A stretch of DNA of 34,739 bases from Gemmatimonadota bacterium (lineage in GTDB: Bacteria; Gemmatimonadota; Gemmatimonadetes; Longimicrobiales; Gaopeijiaceae). Positions within the stretch are counted from its first letter, which is position 1, and every line of letters begins with the position of its first letter. The stretch spans positions 1 through 34,739 of the forward strand of contig VXOC01000340.1 in NCBI GenBank assembly GCA_009840215.1, read 5' to 3'. Under the pieces are notes generated by a model, which was not told the DNA's origin, made no database searches, and worked only from the letters and a program-made list of their open reading frames with translations. The position numbers and the translations under genes are program-made. Positions 14,930 to 23,459 of the stretch are shown here, one piece after another.

Positions 14930-16928
14930 CTTCGGTGACCGCTTCCTCCCCGATCTCCGGGACGGGGGTGCCGAACACGCGCAGGTACGCCGCCAGCACG
15001 GCAACGCCCGCCAGGAGCGCGACCCAGTGCGGGATTCCCAGCGAGGTGCCCAGACTCCCCAGCAACAGACCCGTCACGCCCACCAGCACGGCATACGGAA
15101 GCTGGGTCCGCACATGGTCGACGTGGTCGCAGGCCGCCGCCGTCGACGAGAGTACGGTCGTATCCGAGATGGGGGAGCAGTGGTCGCCCCAGATCGCCCC
15201 CGCCAGGACAGAGCTGGTGGTGGCCAGCAGGATGCCGTACAGGGAGCCGTCCGCGAAGCCGGTGCCGCCCGCGAGCGACACGGTGAGAGGAATCACGAGG
15301 GGGATCAGGATGGCCATGGTGGTCCATGAGGTGCCCGTGGCGAAGGCCATCGCGCCCGCCGTGATGAAGACCACCGCGGGGAGGAGGACCAGCGGGAGAT
15401 TGCCGCTCAGCAGCTGTGACAGGTAGTCGGCGGTGCCGACATCCGTGGTGACCGCTCCCAGCGACCAGGCCAGCGTCAGGATGACCATCGCGATCATCAT
15501 CGCCTTGACGCCGCCCACCCAGGCGTCGATGCACTCGTGCACGCTGAGGAGCCGCTGCCCGATCGACAGCGCGGCCGCAACCAGGCACCCGGCAAGCGAT
15601 CCCCAGAGCAGCGTCGCGAACGGGTCGGCCGCCCCGAACACGTCCTTGAGGGCGGCTTCGGGACCCACGGCAGCCCGGCCGGAGGTGTACAGTCCCCCCA
15701 GGACCACCAGCACCACCGTGAGCACCGGAATCGCGGCGTTCCACCACCGGTGCGGAGCTCCCTCCTTCGCCTGTACGAACCCCTTGCCGGTGTCGGTTGC
15801 CAGCATGGCCCCCTCGCGGTGGAGCCCGCGTCCCGCGGCCGCCCTGGCCTCTGCCCGCGCCATCGCGCCGAAGTCGCGGTTCATGGCCGAGGTCAGGAAG
15901 ACGAAGGCGAGCGCGAGAAGGGGATAGAAGAGGTAGGGGATGGTCTGGATGAACACGGTGTACGGACTCAGCCCCGACAGGAAAGCCGCTTCGGCCCCGG
16001 TGGCCTCGCCGACCGCGGAGCCCAGGCCGTCCCCGATCAGTGAAACCTCGTAGCCGACCCATGTTGAGATCGGGACGAGCGCGGCAACCGGGGCGGCCGT
16101 GGAGTCGACCAGGTACGCCAGCTTCTCGCGCGACAGCTTCAGCTTGTCGGTGATGGGTCGCATGGTGTTGCCGACCACCAGCGTGTTCGCGTAGTCGTCG
16201 AAGAAGATCGCCAGGCCGGCCAGCATCGTGGCGATCTTGCCCCGGCGCCGGTTCCGGGCCAGCGGCGCCACCGCCCGCACCACCCCCATCGTCCCCCCGT
16301 TCCTGCTGATCAGTCCGACCATGCCGCCCAGCAGCAGACTGAAGACCACGATCTGGGTGTGCCCCCCGTCGGTGTCGCCCAGCGCGGGCACGATGTATTC
16401 GTCAACGACCCGCCAGGTGGCCTGCAGCGGGTTGTACCCCGCCACCGCGAGGGCGCCCAGCCAGATTCCCGCCAGCAACGCGGTAATGACCTCCTTGAAG
16501 ATCAGGGCGAGCGCGATCGCGAGCAGGGGTGGCAGGATCGAGAACCACGCGGGTGCGTACGGGGCGGACACTTCGTGGACGGCTTCGCCGATGCGCACCT
16601 GGAGGGGCAGGGCCTCACGCGAATCGACGGATATGTCGCGGATTTCGCGTTCCACGCCGGGGGCCGCCGTGGCGGAGGCGAGCAGTGTTCCGCCGGCGTC
16701 GCGGACCTCGACCAGCGCGGACAACTCTGTTTCGCCCCGCACCGTCAGCGAGAAGGGAACCGAGGACAGGATCACCTTCGGACCCCCCACTACTTCCTGC
16801 GCGTGCACGGCGGGCGAGGCCACGGCCGCCACGAGGAGGCCGACGCACAGGGTCCGGACGGCGTGGCGGAAGGCTGTTGCCGCCCGATGGCCGGGAGGGT
16901 TCTGTCCGCGGGCTGCTGGACGGGTCAT
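14919..16928 (-). CDS. nhaC: NhaC-family Na+/H+ (or amine/organic ion) antiporter with exported N-terminal domain
   Basis: A 669-residue protein. A signal-like segment (VRTLCVGLLVAAVASPAVHAQ) is followed by about 100 residues of beta-rich exported sequence, then an NhaC-type membrane domain of about 12 helices from around residue 140. Family motifs include FFDDYANTLVVGNTMRPITDK, TSWTTMAILIPLVIPL and GAIWGDHCSPISDTTVLSSTAAACDHVDHVRTQLPYA. Members exchange Na+ for H+ or move organic ions such as malate/lactate or ornithine. The N-terminal extension is longer than in the classical NhaC (about 450-530 residues). Start 16928 has GGAG about 5 bases upstream; frames open to 17021 have no such support. 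Confidence 0.88.
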   Translation of the reverse strand: MTRPAARGQNPPGHRAATAFRHAVRTLCVGLLVAAVASPAVHAQEVVGGPKVILSSVPFSLTVRGETELSALVEVRDAGGTLLASATAAPGVEREIRDISVDSREALPLQVRIGEAVHEVSAPYAPAWFSILPPLLAIALALIFKEVITALLAGIWLGALAVAGYNPLQATWRVVDEYIVPALGDTDGGHTQIVVFSLLLGGMVGLISRNGGTMGVVRAVAPLARNRRRGKIATMLAGLAIFFDDYANTLVVGNTMRPITDKLKLSREKLAYLVDSTAAPVAALVPISTWVGYEVSLIGDGLGSAVGEATGAEAAFLSGLSPYTVFIQTIPYLFYPLLALAFVFLTSAMNRDFGAMARAEARAAAGRGLHREGAMLATDTGKGFVQAKEGAPHRWWNAAIPVLTVVLVVLGGLYTSGRAAVGPEAALKDVFGAADPFATLLWGSLAGCLVAAALSIGQRLLSVHECIDAWVGGVKAMMIAMVILTLAWSLGAVTTDVGTADYLSQLLSGNLPLVLLPAVVFITAGAMAFATGTSWTTMAILIPLVIPLTVSLAGGTGFADGSLYGILLATTSSVLAGAIWGDHCSPISDTTVLSSTAAACDHVDHVRTQLPYAVLVGVTGLLLGSLGTSLGIPHWVALLAGVAVLAAYLRVFGTPVPEIGEEAVTEGQP

Positions 16929-17111
16929 GGAGGCTCCAGGGTTTGGGGATGCGCGGTTGCGGACCGGTTCCGGTTGGACCGCAAGTCCAATGATCATGTT
17001 GGCCGGGCGCTTCCGTGGCAATTACCTTTCAGCCGCCCGCGGGCGGAGGGACAGAGACGGCCGCCCCGTGCGAGACGACCGAGACCCCGGACTGGAGCAC
17101 AGATCGGACAG

Positions 17112-17666
17112 GTGACCCCGGCAGAGCCCACGGTGCTGATGGATGGCGCGGATGTCCGCCGCGCGATCGGCCGCATGGCCCACGAAGTGCTGGAGAAGCT
17201 CGGGGGTACGGGGCGCCTCGTTCTCATCGGCGTACAGCGCCGCGGGGTCGACCTGGCCGACATGATCGGCGAGGCGATCAGCGCCGCCGAAGGGAAACAG
17301 GTTCCCACGGGCACCCTCGACATCACCTTCTATCGCGACGACCTCATGGCGCTGGGGCCGCGCCCGCTCGTAGGCGAGACCAAGCTGCCGCCCGGCGGCG
17401 TGGACGACCGCGCGGTCGTGCTCGTCGACGATGTTCTATACACCGGCCGAACGGCGAGGGCCGCGCTCAACGAACTCATGGACTGGGGGCGTCCGGCGCG
17501 CATCGTGCTCTGCGTACTGGTGGACCGGGGGGATCGCGAGCTGCCCATCCAGCCGGACATCGTGGGCCGGGAATTCCCTGTCCTGGCCAACCAGAGAATC
17601 GACGTGCTGGTCCCCAGGCTGGACGGTGAACTGGCTGTCGTGCTGGGCCGACTGGACCGCCGGTGA
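17112..17666 (+). CDS. pyrR: PyrR: pyrimidine operon regulator / uracil phosphoribosyltransferase
   Basis: A 184-residue type I phosphoribosyltransferase. [31 protein letters not shown] (substrate loop), DITFYRDDL and the PRPP loop [18 protein letters not shown] are PyrR signatures. PyrR senses UMP/PRPP; in Gram-positive bacteria it causes attenuation by binding pyr mRNA. I could not find a convincing PyrR-binding stem-loop upstream (16929-17111), so the control mode is open. GTG 17112 is chosen because it leads straight into the conserved start; the frame open further upstream runs through the nhaC leader region. The stop overlaps the pyrB GTG start by 4 bases, giving a pyrR-pyrB-pyrC operon. 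Confidence 0.92.
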   Translation: MTPAEPTVLMDGADVRRAIGRMAHEVLEKLGGTGRLVLIGVQRRGVDLADMIGEAISAAEGKQVPTGTLDITFYRDDLMALGPRPLVGETKLPPGGVDDRAVVLVDDVLYTGRTARAALNELMDWGRPARIVLCVLVDRGDRELPIQPDIVGREFPVLANQRIDVLVPRLDGELAVVLGRLDRR

Positions 17667-18625
17667 GCCTGACCGCAACGCCGCTGGGCAAGGACCTCAC
17701 CGGGCTCGAACCCCTTTCGGCCGATCAGATTCGCGTCATCCTCGACACCGCGGAACCCTTCAAGGAAATCACGGCGCGAAGGGTCAAGAAGGTCCCCATG
17801 CTGCGGGGGAAAACGATCGTCAACCTCTTCTTCGAGGCTTCGACCCGGACGCGCATCTCCTTCGAGTTCGCGGAGAAGCGGCTCTCGGCCGACACGGTCA
17901 ACATCGGTGCGGTGGGGTCCTCGGTGTCGAAGGGGGAGACGCTGGTGGACACCGCGCGCAACCTCGAGGCGATGAGTATCGACATGGTGGTGATCCGGCA
18001 CTGGTCCGCCGGGGCGGCGGCGTTCCTGGCCGCGCGGATCCCGTCCAATGTGATCAACGCGGGCGACGGCGCGCACGAGCACCCCACACAGGGTCTCCTG
18101 GACATCCTCACGCTGCGCGACCACTTCGGCGCCCTGGAGGGTCTCCGCGTGTGCATCGTGGGGGATGTGCTGCACTCGCGCGTGGCCCGTTCGAACATCT
18201 ACGGCCTGGTCAAGCTCGGCGCGGAGGTGGGTGTGTGCGGGCCACGCACCCTGCTGCCCGCCGCCATCGAGGAGCTCGGCGTCACCGTTTTCGGGCACGT
18301 GGAGGAGGCGATCGAGTGGGCGGATGCCCTCAATGTGCTGCGATTGCAGCTGGAACGCATGCAGGACGGCTTCGTTCCCTCGCTGCGCGAGTACAACCGC
18401 GTCTTCGGGATCACCCGGCAGCGGCTCGAGCGCGCACCCGGGCGCCTGCTCATCCTTCACCCGGGACCGATGAACCGCGGCGTCGAGATCGATTCGGATG
18501 TGGCCGACGGACCCCACTCGGTGATTCTGCAGCAGGTGACCAACGGGGTGGCGATCCGGATGTCGGTGCTCTATCTGCTCGCCGGGGGGGCGCCGCACCT
18601 GGCCGGGGCGGCCAGCAGTCCGTGA
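17663..18625 (+). CDS. pyrB: Aspartate carbamoyltransferase catalytic chain
   Basis: A 320-residue ATCase that makes carbamoyl-aspartate from carbamoyl phosphate and aspartate. The carbamoyl-phosphate site STRTR (60-64), SSVSKGET (86-93) and HPTQ (140-143) are intact. HPGPMNRG near the C-terminus, which takes part in aspartate and dihydroorotase-type contacts, is also present. The GTG start shares GTGA with the pyrR stop. No regulatory pyrI gene is nearby. The next gene is a dihydroorotase homologue; in Thermus and Pseudomonas such pairs form ATCase-DHOase complexes, so a complex is likely here too. Confidence 0.96.
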   Translation: MSLTATPLGKDLTGLEPLSADQIRVILDTAEPFKEITARRVKKVPMLRGKTIVNLFFEASTRTRISFEFAEKRLSADTVNIGAVGSSVSKGETLVDTARNLEAMSIDMVVIRHWSAGAAAFLAARIPSNVINAGDGAHEHPTQGLLDILTLRDHFGALEGLRVCIVGDVLHSRVARSNIYGLVKLGAEVGVCGPRTLLPAAIEELGVTVFGHVEEAIEWADALNVLRLQLERMQDGFVPSLREYNRVFGITRQRLERAPGRLLILHPGPMNRGVEIDSDVADGPHSVILQQVTNGVAIRMSVLYLLAGGAPHLAGAASSP

Positions 18626-18696
18626 TGAGGTCCCGCGTGGCACCGGGAGCGGCGGGGCGCCGGGCTGGCAGGGCGCAACGAGAGGGGCACGGCAGG
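18616..18696 (+). repeat. Spacer repeat, copy 1 (pyrB-pyrC junction)
   Basis: CAGTCCGTG at 18616 is followed exactly 42 bases later by CGCCGGGCTGGCAGGGCGC (from 18658) and a GAGAGGGGC tail. The same order and the same 42-base distance occur at 23446-23529 between rluB and upp, in another reading frame relative to the upstream gene. The middle part is less similar. This suggests a duplicated noncoding spacer rather than protein-coding sequence. Confidence 0.5.
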
Positions 18697-19977
18697 GTGC
18701 TGATCCGGGGAGGCCGGGTGATCGATCCGGCAGCGGGCACAGACGGGGAGGGCGATGTTCTGGTCGAGGGGGGCCGGATCGCGGAGGTGGGGACGGGACT
18801 GGACGCAGGGAGCGCCGAGGTGGTCGATGCGGCCGGGCTGGTGGTGGCACCCGGTTTCGTGGATCCGCACGTGCACCTGTGCGAACCCGGGTGGGAGCAT
18901 CGGGAGACCATTCGCTCCGGCGCGAGGGCGGCGGCCACGGGCGGATACACGGCCGTGTGCGGCATGCCGGATACGGATCCCGTCGTGGACGATCCGGCCT
19001 CGGTGGGCTTCATCGTGGCGGAGGGGCGGCGGGCGGGCGGTGCCCGGGTCTTTCCGGCGGCCGCGGTGTCGGCGGGCCGCAACGGGAAGCAGCTAACCGA
19101 GTTCGGGGAGGTGGTGGACGCGGGGGCGGTGGCGGTCACGGACGCTGGACGGGCGGTCGAATCCTCGGTCCTGATGCGCCTGGCGCTCCAGTACGCCCTG
19201 TCGTTCGACATTCCCGTGCTCGCGCACTGCGAGGACGCCGGCCTCGCCCGGGGCGGCGTCATGCACGAGGGTGTGGTCTCCACGCGCTTGGGGCTGCGCG
19301 GCAAGCCCGCGGTCGCCGAGGAGATCGGCGCCGCGCGCGACCTGGCCCTCGCGGAGGCGACCGGGGGCCGCCTTCACATTCAGCGGGTCTCCACTGCGGC
19401 GGCCGTCAACCTTGTCCGGCTGGCCCGGCAGCGGGGCGTTCGTGTGACCGCCGAAGCCACTCCGCATCATCTGCTGCTGACCCACGATGTCCTCGCGAGC
19501 TACGGAACCGAGTTCAAGGTGGACCCGCCGCTCCGGACCGCGCCCGACGCCGAAGCCCTGCGAGAGGCCCTCGCCGACGGCACGATCGACTGTGTCGCCA
19601 CCGATCACGCGCCCCGCCACTACGACGAGAAGGAACAGGCCTTCGACGACGCGCCCTTCGGCGTCGTGGGCCTCGAGACGGCCTTCGCCGTCCTCCACAC
19701 CCGGCTCGTGCGAGCCGGTGCGCTGGCCCTGCCCGCGTTGCTGGAGCGCATGTCGACGGGGCCCGCGCGGGCGCTGGGGATGGAAGGAGGCACGCTGGCG
19801 CCGGGTCGGCCGGCGGATCTGGTGCTGATCGATCCCGGGCTGGCGTGGACCATCGAAAGCGCGGACTTCGTCTCCAGGGGACGGAACACGCCGTTTGACG
19901 GGGAGCGAGTGGTGGGGCGGGTGGTCCGTACGATGGTAGGCGGCGAAACCGTGTGGGCGCTGGACGAAGGCGCCTGA
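18697..19977 (+). CDS. pyrC: Dihydroorotase homologue with changed active-site residues (possible pseudo-dihydroorotase)
   Basis: A 426-residue amidohydrolase of the type I dihydroorotase family, in a pyrR-pyrB-pyrC operon. Metal residues His58, His60, Asp149, His178 (HCED) and Asp303 (ATDHAP) are present. The usual HxREPG Arg is Cys62, MPNT Asn is Asp92, the HVST metal-ligand His is Arg230, the MNPPLR Asn is Asp276 and the DHAPH His is Arg307. The enzyme may be weak, altered in substrate, or a structural partner of ATCase, as in Pseudomonas. I chose GTG 18697 because dihydroorotases begin at MLIRGGRVIDP and GAGGGG lies 9 bases before it. An in-frame ATG at 18625, overlapping the pyrB stop, would add 24 Arg/Gly-rich residues that lie in a nucleotide repeat. 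Confidence 0.85.
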   Translation: MLIRGGRVIDPAAGTDGEGDVLVEGGRIAEVGTGLDAGSAEVVDAAGLVVAPGFVDPHVHLCEPGWEHRETIRSGARAAATGGYTAVCGMPDTDPVVDDPASVGFIVAEGRRAGGARVFPAAAVSAGRNGKQLTEFGEVVDAGAVAVTDAGRAVESSVLMRLALQYALSFDIPVLAHCEDAGLARGGVMHEGVVSTRLGLRGKPAVAEEIGAARDLALAEATGGRLHIQRVSTAAAVNLVRLARQRGVRVTAEATPHHLLLTHDVLASYGTEFKVDPPLRTAPDAEALREALADGTIDCVATDHAPRHYDEKEQAFDDAPFGVVGLETAFAVLHTRLVRAGALALPALLERMSTGPARALGMEGGTLAPGRPADLVLIDPGLAWTIESADFVSRGRNTPFDGERVVGRVVRTMVGGETVWALDEGA

Positions 19978-20015
19978 GGTCCGGTCGAGCGGCGGTCAGG
20001 CAGGAGGGACGAACG

Positions 20016-20047
20016 GGGGACAGGGCTGTCAGTCCCTGCGAGTCCCC
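20016..20047. terminator. Hairpin between convergent pyrC and rpsT
   Basis: GGGGACAGGG (20016-20025) can pair with CCCT (20034-20037) and, after a 4-base bulge, GTCCCC (20042-20047). It sits in the gap between two convergent genes and could stop transcription from both sides; no T-tract is seen. Confidence 0.4.
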
Positions 20048-20050
20048 GAA

Positions 20051-20308
20051 TCAGCCGGCGTGTTCCCGAACCATTCGGTCCAGCTGGGACTTCATGCGGC
20101 CGGCCTTGTTCGGATGCATGATCCGGCGCGTGGCGGCGCGGTCGATCAACGCCACCGCCGCACGGCGATGCTCGTCGGCCTGCTCCTGCGACTCGGCTTC
20201 GCGTACCCGGCGAATCGCGGTACGGATCCGCGACCGGGTTACACGGTTTCTGCCGCGCGCCTCGCGGCTCAACCCCATCCGCTTCTTCGCGCTCTTGATG
20301 TTGGGCAT
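20051..20308 (-). CDS. rpsT: 30S ribosomal protein S20
   Basis: An 85-residue, highly basic protein beginning MPNIKSAKKRMGLSREARGRNRVTRSRIRTAIRR, the diagnostic S20 N-terminus, with the C-terminal HPNKAGRMKSQLDRMV. S20 binds 16S rRNA early in 30S assembly. The length is normal. The start at 20308 is fixed by the conserved MPN; GGGGAAG lies about 10 bases upstream. The frame is open further upstream but that part is not S20-like. It is transcribed alone, converging on pyrC. Confidence 0.97.
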   Translation of the reverse strand: MPNIKSAKKRMGLSREARGRNRVTRSRIRTAIRRVREAESQEQADEHRRAAVALIDRAATRRIMHPNKAGRMKSQLDRMVREHAG

Positions 20309-20537
20309 CTCGGTGTGACTTCCCCGGGTTGTCGGTGTTGATCGGGCAGTTTCCCGCGTATGCGCTCCGCACTTGCCGGTGCCCATCCGCGGTCTGCCGC
20401 GGCCCGTCCTCGGTCGACGGCCGGCACGAAAGGTAGAAACGACACCGCGTTGGATCAACCGGCGGCACCCTGCGCGGGCCGGGCGCGGGCCGGCCGGTCA
20501 TGGCCACCACCGCCGTGCGGGTTCATCGACGGACCGC

Positions 20538-20543
20538 TAGACT
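20538..20543 (+). promoter_or_regulatory. Possible -10 element for a leaderless M50 protease mRNA
   Basis: TAGACT lies 6 bases before the ATG at 20550, and no ribosome-binding site precedes that ATG. A start of transcription on or next to the A of ATG would give a leaderless mRNA, as in the TANNNT-ATG arrangement known from Deinococcus. No good -35 is visible. Confidence 0.35.
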
Positions 20544-20549
20544 TGTTTC

Positions 20550-21197
20550 ATGGAACTCCTGCTCATCGTTCCGGTCCTGCTCTTTTCGGTCGTGGTGCAC
20601 GAGGTCGCCCACGCCTGGCAGGCACTCAGGGAAGGGGATACCACCGCCCGCGACCTCGGGCGCATCACGCTCAACCCGCTGCCGCACCTCGATCCGGTGG
20701 GTTCGCTCCTGGTCCCCCTGTTGCTCTATTTCCTGCCGGGCGACTTCCTCTTCGGATGGGCGAAGCCGGTGCCGGTCAATCCGCGCAACTATCGCAACTA
20801 TCGTGCAGGCGACATCCGGGTGTCGCTGGCCGGAATCGTGTCGAATCTGTGCCTGGTGGTGCTGTTCGCCCTGATGATCGCCACGCTGACGGCTCTGCAG
20901 GGGACTCCATTCTTCAGCGGACCAATAGGTGCAAACATTGCCTTAATGGCGACTTACGGAGTTTTCATCAACCTTATTCTGGCGTATTTCAACCTCATCC
21001 CGATCCCTCCCCTTGATGGCTCGCACGTGCTCTATCACCTGTTGCCGCCCGCGGCCGGTGCCCGCTACCGCGAGATGGGGCGCTACGGCGTCACGCTGCT
21101 GTTCCTGACCGTGGTGCTGTTTCCGGGCGCCTTCGGCACCCTGCTGTCGCCGGTGTTCGTCGCCTTCTCATGGATCGTCGGGATGGTGACCGGATGA
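20550..21197 (+). CDS. Site-2 protease family (M50) membrane metallopeptidase
   Basis: A 215-residue protein with four to six hydrophobic segments. The zinc motif HEVAH lies at about residues 17-21 in the first helix, and the third ligand lies in NLIPIPPLDGSHVL (about 148-161). This is the short, PDZ-less M50B form often called YwhC/Rv-type. Substrates of this group are poorly known. The gene overlaps scpA by 4 bases (ATGA) and heads the scpA-scpB-rluB string, an arrangement seen in several phyla. No ribosome site precedes the ATG, so the mRNA may be leaderless. Confidence 0.9.
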   Translation: MELLLIVPVLLFSVVVHEVAHAWQALREGDTTARDLGRITLNPLPHLDPVGSLLVPLLLYFLPGDFLFGWAKPVPVNPRNYRNYRAGDIRVSLAGIVSNLCLVVLFALMIATLTALQGTPFFSGPIGANIALMATYGVFINLILAYFNLIPIPPLDGSHVLYHLLPPAAGARYREMGRYGVTLLFLTVVLFPGAFGTLLSPVFVAFSWIVGMVTG

Positions 21198-22036
21198 CGG
21201 GCGACGGCCTCCTGGTCGTGGAGACGGACCGCTTCCACGGACCGCTCGACCTGCTGCTGCACCTGATCCGCACCCAGGACATCGACATCTTCGACATTCC
21301 GATCGCGCGGATCACGCGGCAGTTCCTGGAAGCGGTCGAGGTGCTGGCCGAGACCAGCGTGGACGAGGCGGGCGAGTTCCTGGAGATGGCGGCCATGCTG
21401 GTGCGCATCAAGGCCAGGATGCTCCTGCCGGCCCCGGAGGGTGAAGAGGACCACGACCCGCGGGCCGAACTGGTCCGCCGACTGCTGGAGTACGAGATGA
21501 TCCGCGAGGTCGCCGCCCGGCTGCGCGCCGCCGAGAACGACCGTGGACGCCGCTTCGAGAAGGGGTATGTGCAGCCGCGGCCGCGGTCGCGGACGGCCCG
21601 GGTTCCGCTGGAGGTCACCTGGGAGGACCTGCTGGCCGCCGCGATGCGGGTGGAGGCTCCGGCCGATCGGGACATCGAGCACCGGGTGGCGACGCGGCGC
21701 GTGGCGATGCGCGAGAAGGTCGGCCTGATCGTGAACGCCGTGCGCAGGGCCCGCCGGATCGAGTTCGCGAGCCTGGTTGCCCCGTGGGGGGAGCGAATGC
21801 ACGGCGTCATGACGTTCCTGGCCGGGCTCGAACTGGGACGCCGGCGCGTGGTGGCCCTGCGCCAGAGGGAGCACTTCTCGCCGCTCTGGTTCTACCGGGG
21901 CCGCAACCTTGACGACCGGTCGGCGGGCTCCGTGCTGGGAGTCGCGCTGGGGTCGGGGGAAGGGATGGCGGGTGGCGGAACGGACGGACGCGGCGCGGAA
22001 ACCGGTGCGGCCGGGGCGGGAGAGGGGGCGGCGTGA
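21194..22036 (+). CDS. scpA: Segregation and condensation protein A
   Basis: A 280-residue kleisin that bridges SMC heads together with ScpB in chromosome condensation. DRFHGPLDLLLHLIRTQDIDIFDIPIARITRQFLE is the diagnostic N-terminal SMC-neck-binding helix region. EFLEMAAMLVRIKARMLLP follows, and the C-terminal winged helix (ASLVAPWGERMHGVMTFLAGLELGRRRVVALRQREHFSPLWF) binds the SMC cap. The last 40 or so residues are Gly/Ala-rich and not conserved. The ATG at 21194 overlaps the stop of the M50 gene (ATGA), which fixes the start. Confidence 0.95.
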   Translation: MTGDGLLVVETDRFHGPLDLLLHLIRTQDIDIFDIPIARITRQFLEAVEVLAETSVDEAGEFLEMAAMLVRIKARMLLPAPEGEEDHDPRAELVRRLLEYEMIREVAARLRAAENDRGRRFEKGYVQPRPRSRTARVPLEVTWEDLLAAAMRVEAPADRDIEHRVATRRVAMREKVGLIVNAVRRARRIEFASLVAPWGERMHGVMTFLAGLELGRRRVVALRQREHFSPLWFYRGRNLDDRSAGSVLGVALGSGEGMAGGGTDGRGAETGAAGAGEGAA

Positions 22037-22686
22037 ACGACGCCCGCATCGTCGAGGCGGTCCTGTTCGCCAGCGACGCGCCGCTCTCGCCGGGTGAGAT
22101 TGCCCGCGCCGACGAGTCCCTCGACGAGGACCGGGTGGAGGCCGCGCTGGCCGCGCTGAAGGCCGAATACGACGACGCCGGAAACGCCTTCGAGCTGCGC
22201 GAGGTCGCCGACGGCGTACAGCTCATGACACGGCCCGAGTTCGCACCCTACCTGGAGCGCTTCGACACGGTGCCGCGGTCGTCGCGCCTCTCGGGACCGG
22301 CGCTCGAGGCCCTCGCCATCGTGGCGTACAGGCAGCCGATCAGCCGCATCGAAATCGAGTACATACGCGGGGTCAACTCGACGGGGGTGATCCGTACGCT
22401 CCTCGAGCGCGAGTTGATCGCGGGGGTGGGGCGCGGGGAGGGGGTGGGGCGGCCGGTCCTCTACGGCACGACCTCCAGGTTCATGGAGCACTTCGGGTTC
22501 CCCGACATGGAGCACCTGCCCCGGCCGGAGGAGTTGCCGGTCATCCTGCGCGAACGCGCCCCCGTGGAAGCGGGGCCCGAGCCGCCGGACGAGGCGGAAG
22601 AAGACGCCCCGCCCGCCCTGGACGAGGAGGAAGCGCTGGCAGCGGTCATGGCGCACGCGGACCGGCGGCCGGAGGCTTCCGGGTGA
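22033..22686 (+). CDS. scpB: Segregation and condensation protein B
   Basis: A 217-residue ScpB with two winged-helix domains. ARIVEAVLFASDAPLSPGEIARA opens the first, and LEALAIVAYRQPISRIEIEYIRGVNSTGVIRTLLERELIAGVGRGEGVGRPVLYGTT is the diagnostic second one. An acidic tail of about 45 residues follows. It dimerises on ScpA in the SMC-ScpAB complex. The GTG start shares GTGA with the scpA stop, and its own stop overlaps the rluB GTG in the same way. Confidence 0.95.
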   Translation: MNDARIVEAVLFASDAPLSPGEIARADESLDEDRVEAALAALKAEYDDAGNAFELREVADGVQLMTRPEFAPYLERFDTVPRSSRLSGPALEALAIVAYRQPISRIEIEYIRGVNSTGVIRTLLERELIAGVGRGEGVGRPVLYGTTSRFMEHFGFPDMEHLPRPEELPVILRERAPVEAGPEPPDEAEEDAPPALDEEEALAAVMAHADRRPEASG

Positions 22687-23459
22687 GTCCCGGGAACCCG
22701 AGTCCGGTACGGGTACAGAAGTACATCTCTCAGGCCGGCGTAGCGTCGCGCCGCCAGGCCGAGGTGATGCTCGGCGAGGGACGGATCGCCATCAACGGTG
22801 TCAGGGTGACCAGTCCCGGCGCGCGTGTCCTCCCCGGTTCGGACACCGTATCCGTTGACGGCCGGATCGTGCAGCCGGCTCCCCGCCGCTGGGTCGTCTT
22901 CCACAAGCCGGCCGGCGTCCTCTGTACCCGGACCGATCCCCACGGCGGCGAGACGATCTACGATCTCCTTCCCGGGTGGGCAGGCGGGTTGCGCTATGTG
23001 GGACGGCTGGACCGGGACACCTCGGGCCTGTTGCTGCTCACCAATGACGGGGACCTGGCGAGCCGGATCGCACATCCGAGCGGACGGGTCGAGCGGGAAT
23101 ACCTGGCCGGCGTTGCGGGCAAGGTGACCGCCGGATCGCTCCGGCGCCTCAGGAGAGGGGTGATGCTGGAGGACGGGCCGGCGCGCCCGAAGCGGGTTCG
23201 GCGGGTGGAGCTGGACGACGGCGAGTGGGGCGTGAGGCTGGTCCTTGCCGAGGGGCGGAAGCGCGAGGTCCGCAGGATGCTGAAGGCGGTGGGACATCCG
23301 GTACGGACCCTGGTGCGCACCCGGTTCGGGCCCTTCCGGCTCGGCGGCCTGCCGCCCGGGGGCTGGCGGCCCGCACGCACTTCCGAGCTTGACACCGTCC
23401 GGTCCGCAGTGATGCCATCCGGGCGTCGCGCCCAGCGGTCGGGGACAGTCCGTGCATGA
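22683..23459 (+). CDS. rluB: 23S rRNA pseudouridine synthase, RluB/RsuA family
   Basis: A 258-residue enzyme. An S4 RNA-binding domain lies at the N-terminus (VQKYISQAGVASRRQAEVMLGEGRIAINGV), then the catalytic motif GRLDRDTSGLLLLTNDG, whose first Asp attacks the uracil. REYLAGV, the RKREVRRMLKAVGHPV motif and RFGPFRLGGL are RsuA/RluB signatures. It is likely RluB-type because of the scpAB neighbourhood; RsuA or RluE/F specificity cannot be excluded. GTG start overlapping scpB by 4 bases. The last 25 residues are not conserved. Confidence 0.9.
   Translation: MSPGNPSPVRVQKYISQAGVASRRQAEVMLGEGRIAINGVRVTSPGARVLPGSDTVSVDGRIVQPAPRRWVVFHKPAGVLCTRTDPHGGETIYDLLPGWAGGLRYVGRLDRDTSGLLLLTNDGDLASRIAHPSGRVEREYLAGVAGKVTAGSLRRLRRGVMLEDGPARPKRVRRVELDDGEWGVRLVLAEGRKREVRRMLKAVGHPVRTLVRTRFGPFRLGGLPPGGWRPARTSELDTVRSAVMPSGRRAQRSGTVRA

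Noticed and set aside
16359-17111. Long upstream extension of pyrR, through the nhaC gene region
   Set aside because: PyrR homology begins only after GTG 17112; the upstream part is antisense to the nhaC leader.
16929-17111. PyrR-binding attenuator upstream of pyrR
   Set aside because: No stem-loop with the PyrR-type loop sequence or terminator/antiterminator pair could be recognised.
18625-18696. N-terminal extension of PyrC from the ATG that overlaps the pyrB stop
   Set aside because: The added 24 residues are Arg/Gly-rich, not in the family, and lie in a nucleotide repeat also found before upp. It remains possible because of the TGATG overlap.
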